The notes under the pieces were generated by a model. The model made no database searches. It was not told the DNA's origin and was given only the letters and a program-made list of their open reading frames with translations. A stretch of 64,000 nucleotides of DNA from CBDFMG01 sp965221205 [NCBI: bacterium] (lineage in GTDB: Bacteria > SM23-31). Made by a program: the position numbers and the translations under genes. Shown piece by piece: positions 27,577 through 37,251 of the stretch (positions within the stretch are counted from its first letter, which is position 1; each line of letters opens with the position of its first letter). The stretch is taken from positions 1,922,001 through 1,986,000 of the forward strand of contig OZ244870.1 in assembly GCA_965221205.1 (NCBI GenBank), in the 5' to 3' direction.

Positions 27577-29004
27577 GTGAACAAAGAAGCAAATCGCAAA
27601 ACTGAGATTATTACCGAACTGTCCGAACTTGAAATAACCGATATGGCAGTTGGTGGTAAAGGAGTTGGTAGGATCGATGGGAAAGTTGTTTTTGTCGAAA
27701 ATGGCGTTGCGGGACAGTGTGTTTCGGTGAATATTTTTAAAAACCGGAAAGATTATGCTGAGGCTCGGGTCGTTGATGTTCTAAGATCTTCACCGATTCA
27801 AAGAGAACCACAATGCAGTCACTTCTTTGTCTGCGGAGGTTGTTCATTGCAAAATATAAACTATAAAGAACAGCTTACCATAAAGAAAAGCTTGGTTAAG
27901 GATTCTCTTGAGCGAATAGGGGGAATTGAGCAATGCACCATTGATGATACGGTACCGTCACCTGATGAGTATTTTTACAGAAATAAAATGGAGTATTCCT
28001 TCAGCGATAGAGTGTGGGATTTTGATTCAAAGAAGATTGTCAGCGGAGCGGTTGACCTGGGTCTGCATCTACCGGGCAGGTTTGATACAATTATACCTGT
28101 AACGACTTGCTACCTCCAGTCCGATGCAAGTAACAGAATTTTACGCTTAGTGCGAAAATTTGCTCAGGAGAGCGGTTATCCTGCATACAATATTCGTAAG
28201 CATAATGGATTTTGGAGATTTCTTATAATACGGGAAGCAAAATCTGCCGGTGATGTGCTCATCAATCTATTGACAAATGAATGCAATCTTGAGCAAAAAC
28301 AGTGCATCAACTCACTTTGCCAAGCACTTCAGAAGTCGGTTCCAGAAATTATATCAATCTATCATGCGGAACATTCGGGAAAATCTCAGGCTTCCGTCTG
28401 GGATTCAATCAGAAACGTGTATGGCGAGGTTGAAATTTATGAGCAGGTTGGTACATTAAAATATGCAATTGACTGCGATATTTTTTTTCAGGTCAATTCA
28501 CGGCAGATGGAAAATCTTTATAATATAGTATTACAAGTATGCAAGCTTACCGGTAAGGAAGTGGTTTATGACCTCTATGCAGGAGCGGGTACAATATCGC
28601 TGTTTCTTGCTCGCCACGCAAAAAAAATCGTGGGATTGGAAATCAACCCTGACTCTGTTGAAAGTGCAGTAGAAAATGCCCGTCTGAACAATATCGGTAA
28701 TTGTCACTTCATTCAGGGAAAAGTACGGAGCCTCATTAAGTATCCTGATCAATTATTTGAGCAATTTGGGAAACCCGATATTGTTATTGTTGATCCGCCA
28801 CGCAGTGGTTTGGATCCGAAATCGACAGAGCGGGTGATGCAAATGGGGGCATCGAGAATCATATATGTGTCTTGCAATCCCTCGACACTTGCGAGAGATG
28901 TAAAAATTTTAAATAACGGCTATTCTATTGATAAAATTATTCCGGTGGATATGTTTCCTCAGACAGCGCATGTGGAATCAGTGACAATATTGCTCAAGGG
29001 TTAA
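27577..29004 (+). CDS. rlmD: 23S rRNA (uracil-5-)-methyltransferase, RumA/RlmD family
   Basis: SAM-dependent m5U methyltransferase with an iron-sulfur cluster. The 475 residues begin with GTG 27577 and carry a TRAM RNA-binding domain (about 12-70: ITDMAVGGKGVGRIDGKVVF), the cluster motif CSHFFVCGGCSLQN (C-x5-C-x2-C), SAM motif VYDLYAGAGTISLFL, and the C-terminal IVDPPRSGLDP and catalytic Cys in YVSCNPSTLARD. The target (U1939 or U747, or a tRNA) is not certain; RlmD is the best family name. It is the first intact gene after the decayed block. Confidence 0.88.
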   Translation: MNKEANRKTEIITELSELEITDMAVGGKGVGRIDGKVVFVENGVAGQCVSVNIFKNRKDYAEARVVDVLRSSPIQREPQCSHFFVCGGCSLQNINYKEQLTIKKSLVKDSLERIGGIEQCTIDDTVPSPDEYFYRNKMEYSFSDRVWDFDSKKIVSGAVDLGLHLPGRFDTIIPVTTCYLQSDASNRILRLVRKFAQESGYPAYNIRKHNGFWRFLIIREAKSAGDVLINLLTNECNLEQKQCINSLCQALQKSVPEIISIYHAEHSGKSQASVWDSIRNVYGEVEIYEQVGTLKYAIDCDIFFQVNSRQMENLYNIVLQVCKLTGKEVVYDLYAGAGTISLFLARHAKKIVGLEINPDSVESAVENARLNNIGNCHFIQGKVRSLIKYPDQLFEQFGKPDIVIVDPPRSGLDPKSTERVMQMGASRIIYVSCNPSTLARDVKILNNGYSIDKIIPVDMFPQTAHVESVTILLKG

Positions 29005-29078
29005 ATTTCGATGAGTTGGAGATTTTAAGTTTGAATACTCTCCAAAAAATAGTAAATTATAACGATATTTAAATTGTC

Positions 29079-29291
29079 ATGATTCATTCTCATAATTATC
29101 CTGTACACATGGAAAAAGAATATACAGTCAAACCGGCTAATCCGGTAGAAATTCCGTGTAAAGACATGGATCTGGAATGTCTACCTGATAAAAACGGAGA
29201 AGTACCGTTTGGAAATTACAAATTATGTCTTGCTTTTGATTTTTCACAAGGGCTTTGTCCATTTGTCTCGCTGAAAAATAAGAGTCATTAA
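29079..29291 (+). CDS. Small cysteine-containing protein of unknown function
   Basis: 70-residue open frame between rlmD and nadB, same strand. ATG 29079 and ATG 29109 (MEKEYTVKPANPVEI) are both possible; neither has a clear ribosome-binding site. Four Cys are spaced C-x6-C-x14-C-x10-C (IPCKDMDLECLPDKN, YKLCLAF, GLCPFV), and the composition (acidic, Pro/Gly-containing, with a PFGNYKLCLAFDF strand) looks like a folded protein. A metal-binding or small beta protein is possible. It is not recognised. Confidence 0.5.
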   Translation: MIHSHNYPVHMEKEYTVKPANPVEIPCKDMDLECLPDKNGEVPFGNYKLCLAFDFSQGLCPFVSLKNKSH

Positions 29292-29378
29292 TGCAAGGTT
29301 ATAGAGGATATTGTGAAGAAATTGGTAATTTTTAATTGTTAATAACAAAATATTTGGTTAGCGAATAAGGTTAAAACG

Positions 29379-30995
29379 GTGGCGCGTAAAGATATTGATT
29401 TTCTAGTATTGGGGAGTGGAATTGCAGGTCTGACTTTTGCATTAAAGGCCACTCTATTTGGAACAGTAGCGATTGTCACGAAAAAAAGTGATATTGAATC
29501 AAATACAAACTATGCACAGGGTAGCGTTGTCTCTGTTTTTGGTGAAGATGATTCATTTGATCACCATATTAAAGATACATTATCAACTGAAGCCGGCATA
29601 TCGAACCGGGAAGCGGTTAAAATCATGGTTCATGAAGGTCCGGACCGGATACAGGAGCTTGTTAATTTTGGTGCACAGTTTACTCTTGAGGAAGATGGAC
29701 AGTATTTTGATCTCGGAATTGAAGATGGACACTCCAGAAAACGAATTGTCCATGCGCGGGATTATACCGGAAACGAAATCGAGCGGATACTGGTCGAAAC
29801 AGCACGAAATAATCCCAATATTGAGCTTTTTGAAGATCACAGTGCAATTGATTTAATTACTGAACATCAGGTAGAACCACATAAGCAATCAAAAAAAATA
29901 AATTGTTACGGTGCCTATGCTTTTGACAGAATTTCCTGTACAGTTGACGTGTTCGCCGCAAAAATCACGCTGCTTGCTACCGGAGGAGCAGGTCAGGTAT
30001 ATCTCCATACGACTAATCCAAGTATAGAAACTGGAGATGGGTTTGCAATGGCATACCGTGCTGGTGCCACCCTTGCTAATCTTGAGTTTATGCAGTTTCA
30101 TCCTACGACACTGTATCATCCTGAAGCAAAATCATTTCTGATATCAGAAGCGGTCGGTGGAGCAGGCGCTGTCTTGCGTGATAAAAATGGTGACCGGTTT
30201 ATGAGCACATTTGATAAGAGAGCAGAATTTGCACCGAGAGATATCATAGCAAGAGCAATTGACTCCGAGTTCAAACGCTCCGGTGACGAATGTGTTTATC
30301 TTGACCTTTCGCCTATTGGCGATAAGAATATCGTTGAGAATTTTCCGCAGATCTATTCAAAATGTAAAGAGTATAAGCTGGATATTGGCAGAGAACTGGT
30401 TCCAGTTGTTTCAGCTGCACACTATTTATGCGGCAGGATTGTGACTGATCTTTACGGAAAAACATCGATTGGAAATATATATGTCTGCGGTGAGGTTGCT
30501 CATACCGGTGTTCATGGTGCTAACAGACTTGCCAGCAACTCTCTGCTCGAAGCGCTTGTATATTCTCATAGGTCTGCATTAACAGCAACAAATAAATTTA
30601 AGCTTCTCAAAGAACCACCGCCGGTAATTTCCGAGTGGAATGATTCCGGAACCATTAACAATGATGAGTGGGTACTTATCAGGCATGATAAGCATAAAAT
30701 CCGCAATTTGATATGGGACTATGTTGGTATTGTCCGGTCTGATTTTCGTCTAAACAGGGCCGAAAAACGAATAAAAATGATACTTCCTGAAGTGGAAGAA
30801 TTCTACCGTAAAACAAAAATCAGTGAAGAGTTGCTCGAATCAAGAAATCTTGCAACGGTCTCCTCGATGATTGTCACTTGTGCAATTATGAGAAAAAAGA
30901 ACAGAGGACTCCACTATACAATCGACTACCCGGAAGTCGATAATAAACATTTTAAACATGATACGGTAATTAAACAAAGTATTGGAAATGTCTAG
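29379..30995 (+). CDS. nadB: L-aspartate oxidase
   Basis: FAD enzyme converting L-aspartate to iminoaspartate, the first step of de novo NAD synthesis. The 538 residues start with GTG 29379. The FAD-binding motif FLVLGSGIAGLTFAL (about 6-20) and the conserved TNYAQGSVV, ATGGAGQVY, GDGFAMAYRAGA, LEFMQFHPTTLY, EAVGGAGAVLRD, and GVHGANRLASNSLLEALVYS segments are all in place. NadA and NadC are not in the window. Flanked by a small unknown gene and tatC. Intact. Confidence 0.95.
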   Translation: MARKDIDFLVLGSGIAGLTFALKATLFGTVAIVTKKSDIESNTNYAQGSVVSVFGEDDSFDHHIKDTLSTEAGISNREAVKIMVHEGPDRIQELVNFGAQFTLEEDGQYFDLGIEDGHSRKRIVHARDYTGNEIERILVETARNNPNIELFEDHSAIDLITEHQVEPHKQSKKINCYGAYAFDRISCTVDVFAAKITLLATGGAGQVYLHTTNPSIETGDGFAMAYRAGATLANLEFMQFHPTTLYHPEAKSFLISEAVGGAGAVLRDKNGDRFMSTFDKRAEFAPRDIIARAIDSEFKRSGDECVYLDLSPIGDKNIVENFPQIYSKCKEYKLDIGRELVPVVSAAHYLCGRIVTDLYGKTSIGNIYVCGEVAHTGVHGANRLASNSLLEALVYSHRSALTATNKFKLLKEPPPVISEWNDSGTINNDEWVLIRHDKHKIRNLIWDYVGIVRSDFRLNRAEKRIKMILPEVEEFYRKTKISEELLESRNLATVSSMIVTCAIMRKKNRGLHYTIDYPEVDNKHFKHDTVIKQSIGNV

Positions 30996-31055
30996 ACAGT
31001 CATGAATAATACAGCTTGATAGCTATTCAGAATAATTGAAAGATTTTTAACGTAT

Positions 31056-31895
31056 ATGGCAGAAAAAGATAAAGATTCAGCGCATTCGCAACCTGCAGCC
31101 GAGAATGTAAATAACAAAAGTGCTGAGAAAAGCAGAGCCGATAGTGATGACGGTACATCAGGAAAATCGGAATTAAAAGGTAGCAAGCAGAAGGAAAAAT
31201 ACATGCCGTTTACTGAACACCTTGAGGAGTTACGGAAACGGTTATTCATCTGTATCGGTGTGATAATATCCTTCAGTTTTGTGGCATATTTCTTTTCAAG
31301 CGAGTTGCTTGATTTTCTGACAAAACCGAATCCAGGAGTACAACTCCAGATATTACGGCCGACTGGAGGTTTTATAGTGCACCTCAAGGTTTCATTCTTT
31401 GCCGCTCTCGTTTTTAGTATCCCGGTGTTGATATATCAATTCTGGCAGTTTATAGCTCCTGGTCTGTTCTTAAACGAAAAAAAATATGTGTTTCCCATAA
31501 TATTGTTTACAATATTATGTTTTGTTTCCGGTGCGCTATTTGCATATTATGTCGTACTACCTTTCGGTTTAGCCTTTCTGCTCGGATTTGAAACCGAATC
31601 GATTGTAGCACAATGGACAATTGACGATTTTATTAGTTTTGTGACGATGATGATGATAGTATTCGGGATAGTTTTTGAACTCCCACTTGTTGCTATGTTT
31701 TTAGGAAAAATAGGAATTATAAATCATGCAATGATGTCACAATACAGAAGGTATGCAATATTCGGTGCAATTGTTTTCGGTGCGGTTTTGACTCCACCCG
31801 ATTTTATCACGCAGCTTGCACTCGCTATCCCGTTGTGGATTTTATATGAATTGAGCATAGTTCTGGTGAGGATTACCGGCAAGAAAAGTGTGTAG
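31056..31895 (+). CDS. tatC: Sec-independent protein translocase TatC
   Basis: Core receptor of the twin-arginine translocase, which exports folded proteins. The 279 residues have an unusual N-terminal charged extension (about 1-45, rich in Lys/Ser/Glu) before the family start MPFTEHLEELRKRLFIC. Six hydrophobic segments follow, with FWQFIAPGLFLNEKK and the conserved Glu/Pro loop. TatA/B are not nearby. Intact; the extension is cytoplasmic and low complexity. Confidence 0.94.
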   Translation: MAEKDKDSAHSQPAAENVNNKSAEKSRADSDDGTSGKSELKGSKQKEKYMPFTEHLEELRKRLFICIGVIISFSFVAYFFSSELLDFLTKPNPGVQLQILRPTGGFIVHLKVSFFAALVFSIPVLIYQFWQFIAPGLFLNEKKYVFPIILFTILCFVSGALFAYYVVLPFGLAFLLGFETESIVAQWTIDDFISFVTMMMIVFGIVFELPLVAMFLGKIGIINHAMMSQYRRYAIFGAIVFGAVLTPPDFITQLALAIPLWILYELSIVLVRITGKKSV

Positions 31896-31980
31896 GGTGA
31901 TGAATAAGGTTGCATGATACTATGAAATCGAGTAAATTAAACGCTTTTAATTCAGTAAAAACAACTTAATAGATTCTGAT

Positions 31981-32955
31981 TTGCAAAGTTTAAATGAGAT
32001 TATACAACCTGTTGCTGGTGATATGATTACGGTCAAGGAGACAATTGCTGAACTGCTCCACTCACCGGTAAGAATGATCAACATTATTGCAAACCATCTC
32101 ATTAAACAAAAAGGAAAAATGCTGCGTCCTCTGCTCGTGCTTCTTGCAGGAAGAGTGTGCAGTGATTTGACACCGGAGACATTTAGAGCTGCCGCATTAG
32201 TTGAGATGCTCCATAATGCGACGCTCATTCACGATGATGTTGTCGATGAATCAACTGTCCGCCGGGGCGGCCCTACCATAAGCGTAATATGGAAAAATAA
32301 GATTTCCGTATTAGTGGGAGACTACATACTTGCAAGATCTCTGACAACGGCAGTTAAGCTGAACAGCCTTGCGGCAATTAACATATTATCTGAATCGAGT
32401 GCACGGATGAGTCAAGGTGAAATAGCGCAACTGATTAAAAGCTGTAAGAAGGACTTATCAGAAGAGGACTATTTTCAGATAATAGGTGATAAAACAGCAG
32501 CACTCATATCAGCGAGTATGCAGCTCGGTGCAATTTCGGTTTCAGCATCACAAGAGCAGGAAGAAAAATTGAAATTGTTTGGGGAAAAAATAGGTCTTGC
32601 ATTTCAGATTCAGGATGATCTCCTTGATATTGAGGGTGAAGAGAAAGTGTTTGGGAAAAAGCGGGGAACGGATATTAAAAATGGTAAAATAACGCTTCCT
32701 TTGATTTATGCGCTTAAGCAAGTAGGAAATTCTCAACGAGGCAGGATAATTAAGAAGGTAAAAAAGAATCCATCCAGGTCGGATATTAAAACAATAATAC
32801 ATTTTATACGGGATAACGGTGGTGTTCAATACGCTTCCAAGAAAGCAGCTCATCTTGCGAAGGAAGCCTGTGCCGAATTATCAGACTTTGACGATTCTGA
32901 TTATAAGACTTCACTACTCAATGTAACTGACTATATGATACACCGAAGTAAGTAG
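31981..32955 (+). CDS. Trans-polyprenyl diphosphate synthase (octaprenyl/heptaprenyl type)
   Basis: Makes the isoprenoid side chain of quinones by chain elongation of FPP with IPP. The 324 residues begin with TTG 31981 (MQSLNEIIQPV). First Asp-rich motif: LIHDDVVDES (about 82-91); second: FQIQDDLLDIEG (about 208-219). GKMLRPLLVLLAG, the IPP-binding region, precedes the first. The residues before the first motif suggest a long-chain product; exact chain length is not readable. It lies between tatC and LPS genes. Confidence 0.9.
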   Translation: MQSLNEIIQPVAGDMITVKETIAELLHSPVRMINIIANHLIKQKGKMLRPLLVLLAGRVCSDLTPETFRAAALVEMLHNATLIHDDVVDESTVRRGGPTISVIWKNKISVLVGDYILARSLTTAVKLNSLAAINILSESSARMSQGEIAQLIKSCKKDLSEEDYFQIIGDKTAALISASMQLGAISVSASQEQEEKLKLFGEKIGLAFQIQDDLLDIEGEEKVFGKKRGTDIKNGKITLPLIYALKQVGNSQRGRIIKKVKKNPSRSDIKTIIHFIRDNGGVQYASKKAAHLAKEACAELSDFDDSDYKTSLLNVTDYMIHRSK

Positions 32956-32967
32956 GTTTCAAAAAGA

Positions 32968-34050
32968 GTGGATGAAAAGCAGAAAATAGCTCTTATCCGA
33001 TTAAGTTCAATCGGTGATATAGTATTGACGACTCCCTTAATTCGAGCGGTCAGGAAAGCATATCCCGATGCTGTAATTGATTTTATTGTAAAAGCTCAAT
33101 ATGTTGATCTTCTGAAAACCAATCCGCATTTGAGTAATATCATTGCGTTTGATCATACGGCAGGATGGAAAGAGCTATGGAGACTGAAGCAGATAATTGA
33201 ACAAGAGCAATATACGTATTTAATAGATTTGCACAAAAATCTGCGGAGTGTTTATTTATGTATGGGCTCTCGTGCTTCGGTCGTTCTACGATACAAAAAA
33301 GAATATTGGAAAAGATCATTACTTATTTGGTTGCGCATCAACAGGTTTAAACCGGCAGCACCAATTTTTAAAAGGTATTTTCATGCTCTTGCATTCTTGA
33401 ACATTGTTCCGGATCAGGATGGTTCTGAAATTGTTGTTCCTTCAGATGTATTGGAAAAAGTTCGAACCCTTTGTGGAAGAGACGGTTTGAGAATGGATCA
33501 GCCCATTGTGGTGCTTTGTCCTGGAGCAGGATTTTCAACAAAACGGTGGATGCCGGATGGGTTTGCAGCAGTCGGAGATTATTTCTGTAAAAACTATCAG
33601 TCCAATGTCATAATTCTCGGTGGAGAGAGTGATCGATTAGAGTGTGAAACAGTTCAAAAGCAGATGATGAGCAAGGCATGGAATTATACAGGTGCATTTA
33701 CGCTGATGGAAGCTGCTGCATTGCTAAAACTAAGTACAATTGTTATTACGAATGATACCGGATTGATGCATATTGCGCAGTCTCAAAAAAAACCTGTTGT
33801 GGCTCTTTTTGGTTCGACTTCTCAGGAACTCGGTTATTTCCCGTTTCCTGAGAAGAGTTTTGTAATTGAGAAAAGCCTGTCATGCAGGCCATGTACACAT
33901 AATGGAAAAAATAAATGTCCGAAAGGACATTTTAATTGTATGAAAGGCATAGAGTCGGCTAAGGTTATAAAAGTCGCCGAACAACTCTATTTGTCTGAAA
34001 ACCATCAAACGGGTAATAATATTGGGAATAATGTGGTTTCTTCTGTATAA
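32968..34050 (+). CDS. Lipopolysaccharide heptosyltransferase-family glycosyltransferase (GT9)
   Basis: GT9 enzyme likely adding heptose to the LPS inner core, acting at the inner membrane from ADP-heptose. The 360 residues start with GTG 32968 and show LIRLSSIGDIVLTTPLIRAV (N-terminal Rossmann half), VVLCPGAGFSTKRWMPDGF, and the donor-binding motif TNDTGLMHIAQ (about 269-279). A Cys-rich segment near 308-330 (CRPCTHNGKNKC) is common in the WaaF branch. It overlaps waaA by about 20 bases. Confidence 0.87.
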   Translation: MDEKQKIALIRLSSIGDIVLTTPLIRAVRKAYPDAVIDFIVKAQYVDLLKTNPHLSNIIAFDHTAGWKELWRLKQIIEQEQYTYLIDLHKNLRSVYLCMGSRASVVLRYKKEYWKRSLLIWLRINRFKPAAPIFKRYFHALAFLNIVPDQDGSEIVVPSDVLEKVRTLCGRDGLRMDQPIVVLCPGAGFSTKRWMPDGFAAVGDYFCKNYQSNVIILGGESDRLECETVQKQMMSKAWNYTGAFTLMEAAALLKLSTIVITNDTGLMHIAQSQKKPVVALFGSTSQELGYFPFPEKSFVIEKSLSCRPCTHNGKNKCPKGHFNCMKGIESAKVIKVAEQLYLSENHQTGNNIGNNVVSSV

Positions 34051-35338
34051 TTTTTTAGCGGTGCCCGTGCAATATGTCTTTTATCAAGTTGCCCGTTTCT
34101 TTAATAAAAAAATTGCTGATGGTATTGCCGGAAGAAAAAATCAGCACAAGCGAATCAGAGAAGCTCTTTCGGATGTGGCTGACGACAGGAGGCGGTATTT
34201 ATTTCACTGTGTTTCGGTTGGTGAGTGGGAGCAGGCTCTTCCTTTAATTAAACAGATTAAAGAGAACGATCCAAATTGTTATGTTGTCGTCGCATTTTTT
34301 TCACCGTCAGGTTACAATTTTTTAAAAGAATCGGCAGGTGTCGATCTAAAAGTTTATTTGCCGTTTGACAGTTATTTCCGAGCAAAAATATTTTTAAAGA
34401 CAATACAACCCGATTTATGGATTGTCGCAAAACACGATATCTGGCCGAATCATCTTTATGCTGCCTGCGCATTACAGGTGAAGGTTATCCTTATCGATGC
34501 AACGCTGCCGGGTAACTCGTTGAGGATATTCCCTGTTTTCAGAAATTTTTTCAGGTCATTTTATTCAACTTTTTCTTATATGTTCCCCATATCAGAGTTG
34601 GACAGAGATCGGATGCTTTTTCTTTTTCCTTACCCGGATAAAATGGTGGTAACAGGAGATACACGGTTTGATCAGGTATATCTACGTGGACAAAATGCGC
34701 TGAAATCGAACGAAATTCAAATATTCGAAAGTGAAAATACCAATGTTTTGATTGCCGGCAGTACTTGGCCATCCGATGAAAAGCATCTTCTGCCGGCTGT
34801 TCGGAAATTATTGGAAATATATCAAACACTCAGAGTGATCCTCGTACCGCATGAACCGAAAGAGCGGTATTTAAAAGGTATTGAAGCGGTTCTCGAGCAA
34901 GCAGACATTCCGTCAAAAAGGTTGAGCGAATTTTTGCATAACGGCTATAACGGAATCCGCGTAACGATCGTTGACAGTGTCGGGTTGTTGGCAAAACTGT
35001 ATACGAAATCGGATATTGCCTATGTTGGTGGCAGTTTTGGGCCCGGTGTCCATAATGTAATGGAACCAGGAATTCTCGGTAAACCAGTACTTTTTGGACC
35101 AAATTATCTTAACTCGTTAGAAGCAAGTGAACTAATACTGTGTGGCGGCGGTTTTTTAGTCAAAAACGGCAGTGACATTATCGACATTGTGAGTGAATTT
35201 CTCAATAATAGTGCAAAAAGAACAGAAGCAGGCAGGAAAGCCCAGGAATTAATTCGGAATAATCTTGGTGCGACCAACAAAATATACCACCAATTACGAG
35301 AACTGTATGATTTCATTCCCCAAAATAATTCAAATTGA
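34031..35338 (+). CDS. waaA: 3-deoxy-D-manno-octulosonic acid (Kdo) transferase
   Basis: Transfers Kdo from CMP-Kdo to lipid A precursor. About 435 residues; ATG 34031 is preferred to TTG 34022. An N-terminal membrane anchor (LLYNFLAVPVQYVFYQVA) precedes the GT30 domain. Visible motifs are FHCVSVGEWEQALPLI, IVAKHDIWPNH, TGDTRFDQVY, VLIAGSTWPSDE, ILVPHEPKERY and AYVGGSFGPGVHNVMEPGI. It overlaps the heptosyltransferase upstream and the radical SAM gene downstream. Along with the previous gene it shows that the cell makes LPS. Confidence 0.92.
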   Translation: MWFLLYNFLAVPVQYVFYQVARFFNKKIADGIAGRKNQHKRIREALSDVADDRRRYLFHCVSVGEWEQALPLIKQIKENDPNCYVVVAFFSPSGYNFLKESAGVDLKVYLPFDSYFRAKIFLKTIQPDLWIVAKHDIWPNHLYAACALQVKVILIDATLPGNSLRIFPVFRNFFRSFYSTFSYMFPISELDRDRMLFLFPYPDKMVVTGDTRFDQVYLRGQNALKSNEIQIFESENTNVLIAGSTWPSDEKHLLPAVRKLLEIYQTLRVILVPHEPKERYLKGIEAVLEQADIPSKRLSEFLHNGYNGIRVTIVDSVGLLAKLYTKSDIAYVGGSFGPGVHNVMEPGILGKPVLFGPNYLNSLEASELILCGGGFLVKNGSDIIDIVSEFLNNSAKRTEAGRKAQELIRNNLGATNKIYHQLRELYDFIPQNNSN

Positions 35339-36152
35339 AACAACAATGCTATGCAACAGTGAATGCATGTTCTGTCCGCAGAATGAGCTGACGCGTGGTC
35401 CAAACTACATGGAAGAGCATGTATGGAAAAAGATTATCGATGAAAGCAGAGGCAAAGGTGTTATATACCGTCCATTTCTTGTGAATGAGCCTTTTGTTGA
35501 CCGGCGCCTTGCTGAAATAATCAGCTATATCCGCAAAGATGAAACTGCAAAAATCGAGCTTAATTCCAATGGAAGATTTGTAAACAGGAAAATGATTCCC
35601 GATGTATTGAATGCAGGAGTTGACTGGATCCGATTCAGTGTTGACGGTTTTTCTCCCGAAACATACAAAAAGAGTGGCCGAGGCATGAATTACGAGAAAG
35701 TCGTTGATGATGTCCATTTTTTTATTAATGAGCGTGATAGATTGAAAAATGACTGCTTTATTGAGATACGAATGATCGATATTGAGTTCAATAAGCACGA
35801 GCAGGAACAATTTGTAACCTATTGGAATAAGTATGCTGATCAGGCTACCATAACGGAACTATACACATGGCCTTGGATGGGACAGACAGAATCGGTCAAT
35901 CTGCCTTGTCCGAAAGTTGTTGATGAAATGTTTTTTATTGTAGACGGCAGAGCTGTATTATGCTGCTGGGATTTTCAAGAACGTGGCATTATTGGCGATA
36001 TAAAAGAACAAACGATAGATGAAATTTGGAGCGGATCTGTAATTCAAAGGTATAAACAATTACTCAATGAGGGAAAACGGGACGAAATTGTTTTATGTTC
36101 ACGCTGTGACGCTTATAAAAATTATGATTTTTCGAATTGGAAGGGTTATTGA
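35307..36152 (+). CDS. Radical SAM / SPASM-domain protein of unknown substrate
   Basis: 281-residue radical SAM enzyme; ATG 35307 (MISFPKIIQIETTMLCNSEC) is preferred over an upstream in-frame start at 35265. The cluster motif is LCNSECMFCPQN (C-x3-C-x2-C). The C-terminal SPASM-like region has LPCPKVVDEMFFIVDGRAVL, CCWDFQERGIIGDI and LCSRCD, ligating an auxiliary cluster. It overlaps the waaA end by 32 bases, so it is coexpressed with LPS genes. Related proteins modify peptides or sugars; the substrate here is unknown. The start inside waaA and full motifs support a real gene. Confidence 0.8.
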   Translation: MISFPKIIQIETTMLCNSECMFCPQNELTRGPNYMEEHVWKKIIDESRGKGVIYRPFLVNEPFVDRRLAEIISYIRKDETAKIELNSNGRFVNRKMIPDVLNAGVDWIRFSVDGFSPETYKKSGRGMNYEKVVDDVHFFINERDRLKNDCFIEIRMIDIEFNKHEQEQFVTYWNKYADQATITELYTWPWMGQTESVNLPCPKVVDEMFFIVDGRAVLCCWDFQERGIIGDIKEQTIDEIWSGSVIQRYKQLLNEGKRDEIVLCSRCDAYKNYDFSNWKGY

Positions 36153-36233
36153 TTGCGTTTTCCCGTTTTATAGGAATAGAAATCCTGAATATTGTGTATA
36201 TTATATGAATCGGATAAGAAAAAAGGCTCTATA

Positions 36234-37172
36234 ATGAAGAGAAATCACATAGTTCTAATTCTTGTTTCATGTTCTTGTATCTATAGTCAAATAGTTGTTC
36301 CGGACAGAGCAATTGCCCAACTGGACGGTTATGAAATTCTCAAAACCGATATCTCCGCACGAGCTTCAGGAATGTCGGGTGCTTTTGTAGGAATGACGGG
36401 GGATATACATGCATTATTTTATAATCCCGCTGGTCTGATTGGTCTTCAAAAGAAAACGGTAGGTTTAACCTACATTGATCATTTGCTTGATTTTAAAGCG
36501 GGGAGTATTATCTATGGCCTTCCATCCGGATTGAAAAGCAAATATGCCTTTGGGATAAATTATATCAACTACGGCTCATTTGATGGTAGAGATAATAGTG
36601 GAGCACCGACTACATCATTCTCTGCACAGGATGCCGTATTTGTTGCTGGGTATGCCAGTGAATACTCATCAAATATTTATTACGGGATTAACAGTAAATT
36701 TCTTTACTCTAACATTGATGAATTTTCATCAACGTTGGTTGCATTTGATGGAGGTGTCATTTATGCAATTCCTGAATACATGCTCACTATCGGTGTAAGT
36801 GTCGCAAATATTGGATTTGTAGCGAGTGCATTTGTTAATACTAAAGAAAGCGTGCCGGCAGTTGCCAAAGCAGGGCTTACAAAAAAACTTGCTCATTTAC
36901 CCTTATTGATTAGTGCTGAGTTCCGTCAGTTCTTCGATGGGGAATTTCAAGTGGTCGGCGGCGGCGAATTAGCCTTTTCGGATTCGCTTACCGGAAGAGT
37001 CGGGTATGACTCACATGGACCGGATCAAAAAATTGATGATGAAGGAGGACCCTTCGCGGGTGCATCAGTTGGATTCGGATTCCAATGGCAGAGTTATACT
37101 TTAGATTATTCTTATAATTCATTTGGTGTGATCGGGGATCTCCAATGGATAACCCTGACAACAGGGTTGTGA
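36234..37172 (+). CDS. PorV/PorQ-type outer-membrane beta-barrel protein
   Basis: 312-residue exported protein; ATG 36234 (MKRNHIVLILVSCSCIYSQI) gives a signal peptide. The motif ISARASGMSGAFVGMTGDIH and ALFYNPAGLIGLQ is the hallmark of PorV/PorQ-family (UPF0164) barrels linked to type IX secretion and gliding in Bacteroidota relatives. The remainder alternates beta strands to a C-terminal aromatic strand (LQWITLTTGL). It is convergent with a broken lipoprotein gene. A T9SS role is inference; no other por genes are in the window. Confidence 0.82.
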   Translation: MKRNHIVLILVSCSCIYSQIVVPDRAIAQLDGYEILKTDISARASGMSGAFVGMTGDIHALFYNPAGLIGLQKKTVGLTYIDHLLDFKAGSIIYGLPSGLKSKYAFGINYINYGSFDGRDNSGAPTTSFSAQDAVFVAGYASEYSSNIYYGINSKFLYSNIDEFSSTLVAFDGGVIYAIPEYMLTIGVSVANIGFVASAFVNTKESVPAVAKAGLTKKLAHLPLLISAEFRQFFDGEFQVVGGGELAFSDSLTGRVGYDSHGPDQKIDDEGGPFAGASVGFGFQWQSYTLDYSYNSFGVIGDLQWITLTTGL

Positions 37173-37251
37173 TCAACTGTTGTTGTTCTTGCTGGTTGCT
37201 CTGCTGCTGTCTCCGTTCGTGTGCTTGCGTAAGAATTTGCTCCAGTCTTTC

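Noticed and set aside
36234-37172. Full type IX secretion locus
   Set aside because: Only a PorV/PorQ-like barrel is present; no PorK-N, SprA, PorU or gliding genes appear in this window.
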